A DNA stretch of 8,272 bases from Actinomycetes bacterium (GTDB lineage Bacteria; Actinomycetota; Actinomycetes; Actinomycetales; Cellulomonadaceae), in the NCBI GenBank assembly GCA_023428465.1, contig JAEYXM010000038.1, forward strand, positions 1 to 8,272. The letters are read 5' to 3'. Below the pieces are notes generated by a model. The model had not been told where the DNA came from, did no database searches, and saw only the letters and a list, made by a program, of their open reading frames with translations. Shown piece after piece: positions 1-7,667 of the stretch. Every line of letters starts with the position of its first letter. Within the stretch, counting starts at the first letter, position 1. A program made the translations under genes and the position numbers.

Positions 1-420
1 CTGCCGAGCTGCCGCCTCGTCGGCGGCAGCCTGGTCCGCCGCAGCCTGTGCGGCCGCAGCCTGCTCCGCCGCGGCCTGGCTCGCCGCGGCCTCCTGCACG
101 GCCGCCGCCTCTGCAGCGAGCTCCAGCGCCAGGGCCAGCTCCGCCTCGGTCCGGGTGAGCGCGTCGTCGATCTGCCGGTACCGCCCGACGGACAGCGCGC
201 CGTCGTCGGCCGCCTGATCAAGGGCCGCACGCACCTGGGCCGCCGCGGACCGGGCCGACTCGAGGCGCCCCTGCTCGGCCGCCGTCACCACCTCGGCCAC
301 GGCCTCCTGAAGCTGCGCGGCGGCGCCCGCGTCGAGGTCCGTCTCCGTCGCACAACCCGCGGTGCCCGCCACCAGGAGCACGGTCACGACGGCTCCCACC
401 GCGCGCACGCGCGACCTCAC
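1..420 (-). CDS. Alanine-rich lipoprotein-like secreted protein (partial, 3' end beyond window)
   Basis: I do not recognise this gene. It reads from a GTG at 420-418 to the left edge, 140 codons without a stop. The start overlaps the kinase stop by four bases (GTGA), so it is probably translated by coupling. The N-terminus has a basic start (RSRVR), a hydrophobic stretch and TAGC at residues 20-23. This resembles a lipobox with Cys23 lipidated, though Thr at -3 is not typical. Residues about 24-100 are Ala/Glu/Gln/Asp-rich and predicted helical. From about residue 104 there are successive five-residue units of the form [QE]AAAx (EAAAS, QAAAE, QAAAA, QAAAD, QAAAD, EAAAR), which should form a long rigid helix or coiled coil. 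A role outside the membrane linked to the kinase, as partner or substrate, is inferred from the coupling only. It could instead be a plain secreted protein. Confidence 0.75.
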   Translation of the reverse strand, partial: MRSRVRAVGAVVTVLLVAGTAGCATETDLDAGAAAQLQEAVAEVVTAAEQGRLESARSAAAQVRAALDQAADDGALSVGRYRQIDDALTRTEAELALALELAAEAAAVQEAAASQAAAEQAAAAQAAADQAAADEAAARQ

Positions 421-1748
421 GGCTGCACGCTCTCGACGAGGTCGGACAGGGCAGCCCCGAGCGCACCTTGGACGTCCGGGGGCGCCACCGTGCCCCCGAC
501 CGCGGGCGGCTCCACCCCCGGGAGCGCGACGGCGAGAACGACCCCCAGGACCACCACGACGACGGCCGCCGCGCTCCAGGCGACCCCGAGCCGACGACGG
601 ACGCCACCACCAGGCGCGGCACCAGGCGCGGCACCGGGCCGCCCCGGCCGACGCAGGCGAGCGCCACGCACCGCGAGGCGCCAGCGACGACGGCGCAGCA
701 CCAGCGACCGGTGGGGGCGGGACGCAGCGGGATGCGGCCCACCGGCGGCAGCCGTACCGGCAGCATCCGTACCCACAGGTGCACCGTCGCCGGCATCCGC
801 CACGGATGCGACGCCGTCGGACACCGCGTCCGCCGCAGCCCTGGTCATGGGCGCCGTCACCGCCTCCAGCACCATCGTCACGTCCGCGGTCGGCCCCGTC
901 GCGGCGGCGGCGAGGTCATCGAGCCGGCGCGCGACCTCACCGAGACCCATCCGCTCGTCGGGGTCGCGTCGCGTCATCGCAGCGAGCAGGCTCCCCCATT
1001 CCGGGCCGAGCGACGTCGGGATCGCCGGCGATGTCGTCAGGCGCGCCGCCGCGACCTCGACGACCGTCCCGGTGAACGCCTTCTCCCCCGTCAGGCACTC
1101 CAGGAGCACCAGCCCGAGGGCGTACACGTCCGTGGGTGGTCCGACCGCCGACCCTGCCGCCTGCTCAGGGCTCAGGTAGGTCGCCGTGCCCATCGTCAGC
1201 CCGGTCACGGTCAGGCGTGCCGCGTCGAGGATCCGTGCGATCCCGAAGTCCGCGAGCTTCACGCGCACGCCCACGACGTCGTCGCCCAACGGCTCGACGA
1301 ACAGCACGTTCGCGGGCTTCACGTCGCGGTGGACCACCTGGCCGTCGTGCGCCGTCGCGAGGGCGTCGGCGAGCTGGCGGCCGATCATGGCGGTCGCGGC
1401 AGGCGTCAGTGGCCCCTGGCGGACGAGGTCGGCGAGCGTCGGGCCGGCCACGAGCTCCATCACCATGTACGTCTGCGGCATCGGCCCGCCCGCGAAGCAG
1501 GACCCGGCGTCCAGCAGGGTCACCAGGCCCGGGTGGCTGAGCGTGGCGAGCACCGAGATCTCGGCCTCCTGCCGGAGCCGCTCGTCCTCCGCCGGCGTCG
1601 GCGGGAAGAGCTTCACGGCGACGTCCCGCTCGAGCTGGAGGTCCGACGCCCGGTAGACGGTCGCCATCCCGCCGACGCCGATGACCTCCTCGATGCGGTA
1701 GCGACCGTCGAGGACGAGACCGCGCGCAGTGTCGGTCGTCAACGTCAC
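417..1748 (-). CDS. Membrane-anchored Hanks-type Ser/Thr protein kinase
   Basis: Predicted to transfer phosphate from ATP to Ser/Thr of target proteins on the cytoplasmic face. Numbered from GTG 1748 (443 aa): Gly-rich loop GVGGMATVY at about 24-32, ATP-binding Lys46 in VAVK, a probable helix-C Glu near 61, catalytic HRDVKPAN at 140-147 (Asp142, Lys144, Asn147), DFG at 167-169 and GTATYLSPEQ at 187-196. All key residues are present, so it should be active. After the kinase domain (to about 280) come an Ala/Asp-rich linker and a very Arg-rich juxtamembrane stretch. One membrane helix follows at about 389-410, then a short outer tail of about 33 residues. There are no PASTA repeats, so it lacks the usual muropeptide sensor. 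GTG 1748 is chosen because GGAGGAGG lies directly before it; the in-frame GTG at 1772 would put that site inside the coding region. A possible -10 box TACCGT is at 1780-1775. It overlaps the downstream lipoprotein gene. Confidence 0.93.
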   Translation of the reverse strand: MTLTTDTARGLVLDGRYRIEEVIGVGGMATVYRASDLQLERDVAVKLFPPTPAEDERLRQEAEISVLATLSHPGLVTLLDAGSCFAGGPMPQTYMVMELVAGPTLADLVRQGPLTPAATAMIGRQLADALATAHDGQVVHRDVKPANVLFVEPLGDDVVGVRVKLADFGIARILDAARLTVTGLTMGTATYLSPEQAAGSAVGPPTDVYALGLVLLECLTGEKAFTGTVVEVAAARLTTSPAIPTSLGPEWGSLLAAMTRRDPDERMGLGEVARRLDDLAAAATGPTADVTMVLEAVTAPMTRAAADAVSDGVASVADAGDGAPVGTDAAGTAAAGGPHPAASRPHRSLVLRRRRWRLAVRGARLRRPGRPGAAPGAAPGGGVRRRLGVAWSAAAVVVVVLGVVLAVALPGVEPPAVGGTVAPPDVQGALGAALSDLVESVQP

Positions 1749-1752
1749 GGGA

Positions 1753-1760
1753 CCTCCTCC
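1753..1760 (-). promoter_or_regulatory. Ribosome binding site of the kinase gene
   Basis: GGAGGAGG on the minus strand, 4-7 bases before GTG 1748 depending on which GGAGG is used. It decides the start: it lies inside the longer reading frame from 1772 and exactly where expected for 1748. Confidence 0.75.
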
Positions 1761-1894
1761 CTCACCTGACACCGACGGTAGGTCCGGGTCAGTCGGCCCG
1801 CACGTCGAGGACGACGCCAGCCGGCGGCCCCGGGGCGCGAGGAAGGGCCCGGTGCAGGGCCGGAGGTCACCCGGAGGTGCCCTGGACGGGCGTG

Positions 1895-1909
1895 GCGGGA
1901 GCGGCCCGC
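1895..1909 (-). terminator. Weak hairpin after the TerC gene, possible terminator
   Basis: GCGGG and CCCGC form a 5-bp stem with a 5-base loop, a few bases after the TerC stop codon. There is no T-tract. A second small stem (GGCCC/GGGCC, 1846-1861) lies further on. This may act as a weak or Rho-assisted terminator between the TerC gene and the kinase; the call is tentative. Confidence 0.25.
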
Positions 1910-1913
1910 GAGG

Positions 1914-2996
1914 TCAGTCGCACTCGTCGACGCCGTGCGCGACGGCCTCGTCAGCCGCCACCTCACCCGCGGCGGCGGCGTCGGCCACCACGTCGCCGTC
2001 GACGGCGGGGGCATCGGTGGCGGCCGATCGCCGCGTCGACACGAGGCTCGCCACCGTAGCGATGACCAGCGTGCCGAGGATCACGGTGAGCGAGAGCCAG
2101 ATGGGGATCTCGGGTGCCCAGGACACGTGTTCGCCGCCGTTGATGAACGGCACCTCGTTGGTGTGCAGCGCCTCGAGGACGAGCTTGATGCCGATGAACG
2201 CGAGGATCACCGACAGGCCCTCCGACAGGTACACGAGCCGGCGCAGGAGGCCGCCGAGCAGGAAGTACAGCTGCCGCAGGCCGAGGAGCGCGAACGCGTT
2301 CGTCGTAAAGACGATGTACGGCTCCTTGGTGAGACCGAAGATCGCCGGGATGGAGTCGAGCGCGAAGAGCACGTCCGTCGAGCCGATCGCGACCATCACG
2401 ATGAGCATCGGCGTCGCGAAGAGCTTGCGACCCTTCCGTACCGTCATCTTGTCGCCGTGGTACTCGGGCGTCGTCGGCACGACGCGGCGCACGAGGCGCA
2501 TGAGGCGGTTCTCGTGGAACTCCTCCGGCTCCTCGCTGTCGTGGTCCTCACGCGCGAGCTTGACGGCCGTGTAGACCAGGAACGCACCGAACACGTAGAA
2601 GACCCAGGAGAACTGCTCGATCGCCGCCGCGCCCGCGGCGATGAAGATGCCGCGCAGGAAGAGCGCGATCGCAACACCCACGAGGAGCACCTTCGGCTGG
2701 TACTTCCTGGGCACCGCGAACTTCGTCATGATGATCAGGAAGACGAAGAGGTTGTCGACGGAGAGGCTCTTCTCCGTGATGTACCCCGTGAAGTACTCGG
2801 CCCCGTGACCGGTCCCCCAGACGATCAGCAGCCCGACACCGAAGACCAGGGCGAGCACGATGTAGAACACGGACCAGAACGCCGACTCCCGGAACGACGG
2901 CTCGTGCGGCGTACGCACGTGCGCGTAGAAGTCGAAGAAGAACAGGCCCGCGATCCCGACGACAGTCGCGATCCAGACCCAGCTGGCCACCTCCAC
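1914..2996 (-). CDS. TerC-family integral membrane protein, probable Mn2+ exporter
   Basis: A polytopic membrane protein of 360 aa. The TerC family (Alx, MeeF, YkoY) includes manganese exporters; export of Mn2+ from the cytoplasm is therefore the likely role, strongly supported by the manganese riboswitch before the gene. Two family signatures with acidic residues in membrane helices are clear: EKSLSVDN at 75-82 and STDVLFALDS at 206-215. About eight or nine hydrophobic helices can be seen, with an acidic then basic cytoplasmic loop at about 149-192. The C-terminal tail (about 321-360) is Ala/Asp-rich and probably disordered. GTG 2996 is chosen because GGAGGT lies 6 bases upstream. The longer frame from GTG 3047 begins inside the riboswitch aptamer and is rejected. 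A second GTG at 2990 is possible but less well spaced. The kinase gene follows in the same direction after 165 bases. Confidence 0.93.
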   Translation of the reverse strand: MEVASWVWIATVVGIAGLFFFDFYAHVRTPHEPSFRESAFWSVFYIVLALVFGVGLLIVWGTGHGAEYFTGYITEKSLSVDNLFVFLIIMTKFAVPRKYQPKVLLVGVAIALFLRGIFIAAGAAAIEQFSWVFYVFGAFLVYTAVKLAREDHDSEEPEEFHENRLMRLVRRVVPTTPEYHGDKMTVRKGRKLFATPMLIVMVAIGSTDVLFALDSIPAIFGLTKEPYIVFTTNAFALLGLRQLYFLLGGLLRRLVYLSEGLSVILAFIGIKLVLEALHTNEVPFINGGEHVSWAPEIPIWLSLTVILGTLVIATVASLVSTRRSAATDAPAVDGDVVADAAAAGEVAADEAVAHGVDECD

Positions 2997-3002
2997 AGGA
3001 CA

Positions 3003-3035
3003 ACCTCCGGTACATAGGGATTGAGCACCGGAGGT
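3003..3035 (-). promoter_or_regulatory. Riboswitch expression platform: ribosome-site sequestering hairpin
   Basis: On the minus strand ACCTCCGGT (3035-3027) is a perfect 9-base inverted repeat of ACCGGAGGT (3011-3003), with a 15-base loop. The second arm contains the ribosome binding site GGAGGT (3008-3003) of the TerC gene. The first arm contains CCTCC (3034-3030), which also forms the 3' strand of aptamer helix P1. The two helices exclude each other: with P1 formed the ribosome site is free, without it the site is covered. This predicts translation ON when metal is bound. Confidence 0.8.
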
Positions 3036-3138
3036 CTCCTCCGCCACCCGATGCGGCCGCCGCTCAGGGGCCAGGGGGACCGGGCCGCGCTCGACGGCCG
3101 TGATGACGACGCCCCTGCAGACGGGAGTACTCCCCTCC
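3030..3138 (-). ncRNA. yybP-ykoY manganese riboswitch aptamer
   Basis: Read on the minus strand. P1 is GGAGG (3138-3134) with CCTCC (3034-3030). The conserved L1 sequence GGGGAGTA is at 3135-3128. P3 is a perfect 7-bp helix, CAGGGGC (3117-3111) with GCCCCTG (3071-3065), followed directly by the conserved GTCGTCA (3110-3104) of the L3 side. P4 is GCCGC/GTGGC (3057-3053 with 3047-3043). The closing GAGACC is at 3038-3033. Motif order and spacing match the yybP-ykoY class as I remember it from the Lactococcus and E. coli alx examples, and the gene controlled is TerC, a standard target. No covariance-model search was run. Confidence 0.85.
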
Positions 3139-3154
3139 TCGGAGAAGAGGATAT

Positions 3155-3202
3155 GGCACCGCCGCCGGCTTCCCCGACAGGGAATCCGGCGGCGGTGTCG
3201 CC
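3155..3202 (-). terminator. Large hairpin terminator after secreted protein A
   Basis: Starting 16 bases after the stop of the secreted-protein gene, an 11-bp GC stem (3158-3168 with 3186-3196) continues past one mismatch into a 5-bp stem (3170-3174 with 3180-3184) and a 5-base loop. On the minus strand it is followed by a pyrimidine-rich, moderately T-containing stretch. It separates this gene from the riboswitch leader, which begins about 20 bases later. A possible -10 box TATCCT (3153-3148) for the riboswitch transcript sits at its foot; no good -35 is visible. Confidence 0.75.
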
Positions 3203-3217
3203 TTCAGGGGCGAGCTG

Positions 3218-3880
3218 TCAGCCCGCGAAGGTCGGGGCCGCGAGGACGGCGGTCGCCGGCGGTGCCACGGCGGGGGTGCCGCTGCCTCCGCTCAGAACCT
3301 CGGTCTCGGGCGTGGGAGCCGGCGTCGGGGTGGGAGTCGGCGTCGGCGTGGGAGTGGGAGTCGGCGTCGGAGTAGGCGTCGGGGTGGGAGTAGGCGTCGG
3401 CGTCGGAGTAGGCGTCGGGGTCGGCGTGGGCGCAGGCGTCGGGTTGCAGTCGGGCACGTCGACGAGCCTGTCGAGGTCGACGTGGCGTGCGTTGACGACG
3501 GGCGGCCAACGCAGAACGCCGGTGTTGGTGGCCCGCTCGACGACCGTGGGGACCTGCTCGCGCGAGAGGCCCTTGATCATGTCCTCCTGGACGGCCCAGC
3601 CGTCACCGCAGACCTCCGCCGGGAGCGACGCCACGTCGATCGAGGTGAGCCACGCGTGCCCGTCCCGCAGGGAGAAGAGGGTCTGCCGGCCCGAGTTCTC
3701 CCACGAGGCGGGACGGTTGGGGTCGATCTTCTGGTACAGGTACGACGCGGTCAGTCGGATCTCCTGCGGGGGCTGCGGCGGCTTGGGGCCGGGAGGACAA
3801 GCTCCGGCCACCGTGGGGACGACGACGAGCGAGAGGCCGAGGCTGAGGGCCGCGAGGACGCGAGCGCGAGCGAGACGCAT
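3218..3880 (-). CDS. Small secreted protein A with Pro-Thr linker (paralogue of the gene at 6359-6853)
   Basis: No function is known to me. 220 aa from ATG 3880, chosen because a signal peptide begins there and AAGGA lies 11 bases upstream; the frame is open further upstream but carries no signal. The signal peptide is residues 1-27, ending AGA before Cys28, so cleavage by signal peptidase I or lipidation at Cys28 are both possible. A Pro-rich stretch (29-39) precedes a globular domain (about 40-145) with Cys91 and Cys145, likely a disulfide. Then come a 45-residue Pro-Thr linker (147-191) and a tail starting ETEVLSGGSGTPAV and ending FAG. The domain aligns with the protein at 6359: CG, conserved Q and D, a GVL-x2-P-x3-AR region and a final PDC/EPC. 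I recall similar modules in actinobacterial surface proteins, from memory only. A secreted or wall-associated role is inferred. Confidence 0.88.
   Translation of the reverse strand: MRLARARVLAALSLGLSLVVVPTVAGACPPGPKPPQPPQEIRLTASYLYQKIDPNRPASWENSGRQTLFSLRDGHAWLTSIDVASLPAEVCGDGWAVQEDMIKGLSREQVPTVVERATNTGVLRWPPVVNARHVDLDRLVDVPDCNPTPAPTPTPTPTPTPTPTPTPTPTPTPTPTPTPTPTPTPTPAPTPETEVLSGGSGTPAVAPPATAVLAAPTFAG
3308..3442 (-). repeat. Hexanucleotide repeat coding a 45-residue Pro-Thr linker
   Basis: About 22 imperfect copies of a 6-base unit (CCNACN on the minus strand) coding Pro-Thr, interrupted near both ends by Pro-Ala. Because the unit is six bases, gain or loss of copies keeps the frame. The third codon positions vary (C, G, T), so the array is not freshly expanded. 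Confidence 0.9.
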
Positions 3881-3971
3881 GTGGGGGGTTTCCTTGCTGC
3901 ACAGTGGAAAGGGGCTGGTTGTGACCGCAATAGCCATAATGCCCGATTCCAACGGGTTGATCCAGCAATGT

Positions 3972-3982
3972 CACCCGTTCGG
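3972..3982 (-). promoter_or_regulatory. 11-base element CCGAACGGGTG before secreted protein A
   Basis: CCGAACGGGTG on the minus strand, with 91 bases between it and ATG 3880. The same 11 bases occur 90 bases before the paralogue at 6359. Here AACGGGT also has an inverted partner ACCCGTT (3957-3951 on the minus strand) across a 15-base spacer. It could be an operator or a 5'-leader element. A possible promoter upstream is TTGACC (4022-4017), 17 bases, then TACCGC (3999-3994); if used, the element would lie near the RNA 5' end. Confidence 0.5.
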
Positions 3983-4038
3983 CCGTACTATGCGCGGTAA
4001 AGGCGCCCACCTGCGCGGTCAAGAAAGGGTCGCGTCGC

Positions 4039-6135
<2,097 letters not shown>

Positions 6136-6141
6136 CCGACA

Positions 6142-6164
6142 ACCGTACGTCGGGGCACCGACAT
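6142..6164 (-). promoter_or_regulatory. PafBC/RecA-NDp-type DNA-damage promoter of uvrB, leaderless
   Basis: On the minus strand ATGTCGGTG (6164-6156), eight bases, then TACGGT (6147-6142). This matches the LexA-independent damage promoter known from mycobacteria (TTGTCRGTG-N8-TANNNT, bound by PafBC) at every defined position except the first T. The -10 box ends six bases before ATG 6135, so transcription should begin at or next to the start codon. The target, a DNA repair gene, fits. The consensus is quoted from memory. Confidence 0.7.
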
Positions 6165-6257
6165 GGTGTCCTGGGCTTCCGCCGGCCGCGGGGACGCGCA
6201 CGCCCCCGTCGCCCTGTGACCAGGCACGACGTGGCGCGCCGACGATGACGCGCTGCT

Positions 6258-6268
6258 CCGAACGGGTG
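6258..6268 (+). promoter_or_regulatory. 11-base element CCGAACGGGTG before secreted protein B
   Basis: Identical to the element before secreted protein A and 90 bases before ATG 6359. Here CCGAAC has an inverted partner GTTCGG (6271-6276) across a 7-base gap. The divergent uvrB promoter lies about 95 bases away, so the element more likely belongs to the secreted gene. I see no convincing -10/-35 pair nearby; the stretch 6317-6350 is unusually AT-rich for this genome. Confidence 0.5.
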
Positions 6269-6358
6269 CTGTTCGGGCGTATCAGGCGGACGGTTCTGGT
6301 GCTCTTCGTAACCAAGTGTTTAACTACGCCCAACCCCGGTTAATTAGGGAGAGCCTTC

Positions 6359-6853
6359 ATGAGGCGGACACTCGTCGCTATCTGCGCAGGACTGCTCCTT
6401 CTGCCTGCCACCTCGGCCGTCGCCGGACCGGCGGACGACGCGGCAGAGCTCTCCCAGACGATCGAGATCGCCTGGCTCATGCCCGGCCCCTTCCGCGGCT
6501 ACGCCACCTTCCCCCAGACGTACCTGCCCGGCGGCGTCCCCGAGTGCGGACCCGGTGGCGTCCAGGTCGACGTCTACAAGTACGGGACCCCCGAGGTGCG
6601 CGAGCTCGTCGACGCCCTGATCGCCGGCGGCGTCCTCAACAGCCCTGCGGACGACGCCCGCGTCTCCGCCGGACGTCAGCACTGGTTCGTCGAGCTCGAG
6701 CCGTGCGAGGGCGACCCCGGTGACCCGGGTGACCCGGGCGACCCGCCGGACACCGAGGTCGAGTCCGGTGGCGGCGGCGGCACTCCCGTGGTCGTCCTGC
6801 CGTCCGCGCAGAGCGCCGTCCCGATCGTCCTGCTCCCGGCCTACGCCGGCTGA
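6359..6853 (+). CDS. Small secreted protein B with Gly-Asp-Pro linker (paralogue of the gene at 3218-3880)
   Basis: No function is known to me. 164 aa from ATG 6359, with AGGGAG seven to eight bases upstream. The signal peptide is residues 1-22 (cleavage after AVA). The mature domain (about 23-116) has Cys63 and Cys116, probably disulfide-bonded. Their spacing of 53 residues is one less than in secreted protein A (54). Shared positions include CGxG, VQVD, EV, GGVLNSP, AR and the final EPC. A four-copy GDP linker (118-129) follows, then a tail starting DTEVESGG with GTPVV and ending AYAG. The tail resembles that of the other protein although the linkers differ completely. There is no LPXTG motif, and no charged end or long membrane segment for classical sortase anchoring. 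Its stop codon is two bases from the coaE stop on the opposite strand. Divergent from uvrB, with which it shares a 223-base spacer. Confidence 0.87.
   Translation: MRRTLVAICAGLLLLPATSAVAGPADDAAELSQTIEIAWLMPGPFRGYATFPQTYLPGGVPECGPGGVQVDVYKYGTPEVRELVDALIAGGVLNSPADDARVSAGRQHWFVELEPCEGDPGDPGDPGDPPDTEVESGGGGGTPVVVLPSAQSAVPIVLLPAYAG
6710..6745 (+). repeat. Four 9-base repeats coding Gly-Asp-Pro
   Basis: Four tandem copies of GG(C/T)GACCC(C/G) in frame within secreted protein B, forming the linker between the cysteine domain and the tail. It occupies the place of the Pro-Thr array in the paralogue. Confidence 0.85.
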
Positions 6854-6855
6854 CG

Positions 6856-7497
6856 TCAACCGGCCCGGGCGGCCGTCCAGCGCTCCCACAGCGCGTCGAC
6901 CTGGACCTCGAGCTCGGCAACCTCCCCGGAGCCGTCCAGCACCTCGTCCGCCGCCTCGAGGCGCTCCTCGTCGTCCGCCTGCGCGGCCAGCCTCGCCCAC
7001 GCCTCCTCGGCACTCATGCCGCGACCCTCGACGAGACGATGCACGCGCAGGTCGGCCGGCGCGTCGACGACGACGAGCACGTCGAAGTGCCCCGCCTGAC
7101 CGGTCTCGACCAGCAGCGGGACGTCGTGCACGATCACCTCGTGGCCCGCGGCCACGGCGGCCTGCTCGGCGACCGCGGCCGCCTGCCGCACGAGTGGGTG
7201 CACGATGCCGTTGAGCGTGGCCCGCGCGGTCGGGTCGGCGAACACACGCTCACCCAGGGCCCGCCGGTCCAGCTGCCCGAGCGCATCGCGGACCTCACCG
7301 AAGGCCTCCACGACGGCGGCCAGTCCCGGGCTGCCCGGCGCCACCGCCTCCCGTGCGAGGAGGTCGTGGTCGACGATCGCGGCCCCCAGCCGGGCGAGCC
7401 GCGACGCGACCACGGACTTGCCGGCGCCGATGCCTCCCGTGAGGCCGACGCGCAGCACCCGGTGACCGACCTGCAGACCATCCTGGTGGACCGCCAT
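6856..7497 (-). CDS. coaE: Dephospho-CoA kinase
   Basis: Phosphorylates the 3'-OH of the ribose of dephospho-CoA with ATP, the last step of coenzyme A synthesis, in the cytosol. 213 aa. P-loop GGIGAGKS at 21-28; IVDHDLLAREAVAPGSP at 41-57 corresponds to the conserved Asp-Ala-Asp region and substrate-binding segment; HDVPLLVETG at 124-133 and RLAAQADDEER at 169-179 are family motifs. The usual IDNSG near the end is VLDGSG here. There is no fused GrpB-like domain as in mycobacteria. ATG 7497 is chosen because a -10 box TACGCT ends six bases before it, the same arrangement as uvrB. A GTG at 7458 giving VLRVGLTGG is closer to typical CoaE length and remains possible. An open frame further upstream overlaps rpsA and is spurious. 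Convergent with secreted protein B. Confidence 0.95.
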   Translation of the reverse strand: MAVHQDGLQVGHRVLRVGLTGGIGAGKSVVASRLARLGAAIVDHDLLAREAVAPGSPGLAAVVEAFGEVRDALGQLDRRALGERVFADPTARATLNGIVHPLVRQAAAVAEQAAVAAGHEVIVHDVPLLVETGQAGHFDVLVVVDAPADLRVHRLVEGRGMSAEEAWARLAAQADDEERLEAADEVLDGSGEVAELEVQVDALWERWTAARAG

Positions 7498-7503
7498 CCG
7501 CCC

Positions 7504-7509
7504 AGCGTA
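7504..7509 (-). promoter_or_regulatory. -10 box of a probable leaderless coaE promoter
   Basis: TACGCT on the minus strand, then six bases, then ATG 7497. No ribosome site precedes the ATG. The spacing equals that of uvrB in this window (TACGGT-N6-ATG) and fits the actinobacterial leaderless pattern. No clear -35 is visible. Confidence 0.45.
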
Positions 7510-7535
7510 GGCCGGTGAGTGCCCGGTGCGGCACC

Positions 7536-7618
7536 CCCGAGGCTCGCGCGGTTCCGACGGGCGGGGTCCCTCGTCCGGCACGGCCGTGCCCTCGGAAGGG
7601 ACGGCGTCCGGCCTCGGG
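7536..7618. repeat. Nested inverted repeats between rpsA terminator and coaE
   Basis: Three dyads lie inside one another: CCCGAGGC (7536-7543) with GCCTCGGG (7611-7618); GTCCCT (7566-7571) with AGGGAC (7597-7602); and the 14-base perfect palindrome GGCACGGCCGTGCC (7577-7590). They lie upstream of the proposed coaE promoter. Function is unknown; they could be operator sites or simply GC-rich chance. Confidence 0.5.
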
Positions 7619-7622
7619 AACA

Positions 7623-7660
7623 CCACAGGGGCCGGTCCGCGAACGGACCGGCCCCTGTGG
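7623..7660 (-). terminator. rpsA intrinsic terminator
   Basis: A perfect 17-bp stem (7623-7639 with 7644-7660). On the transcribed minus strand the loop is UUCG, a very stable tetraloop. It begins seven bases after the rpsA stop and is followed by TGTTCC, a poor T-tract as is common in high-GC actinobacteria. Confidence 0.9.
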
Positions 7661-7667
7661 GTGCGAC

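Noticed and set aside
468..1769. Long + strand open frame opposite the kinase
   Set aside because: Arg/His-rich shadow of the kinase with no recognisable motif or signal.
2997..3047. Longer TerC start at GTG 3047
   Set aside because: It would translate through riboswitch helix P4 and the ribosome-site hairpin; GTG 2996 has a well-spaced GGAGGT.
3308..3442. CRISPR-like or satellite array
   Set aside because: The short units code Pro-Thr in frame and there are no spacers.
3893..4038. Known riboswitch (c-di-AMP or c-di-GMP) in the leader of secreted protein A
   Set aside because: I looked for the conserved ydaO and GEMM core sequences and did not find them; only the 11-mer and its dyad stand out.
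6258..6276. LexA (SOS) box in the uvrB/secreted B spacer
   Set aside because: CGAAC and GTTCG are present, but seven bases separate the arms instead of the four needed for the actinobacterial LexA site.
6136..6333. Upstream extension of uvrB to 6333
   Set aside because: The added 66 residues show no UvrB-like sequence, cross the damage promoter and have no ribosome site; MRPVSDL at 6135 is the family-like start.
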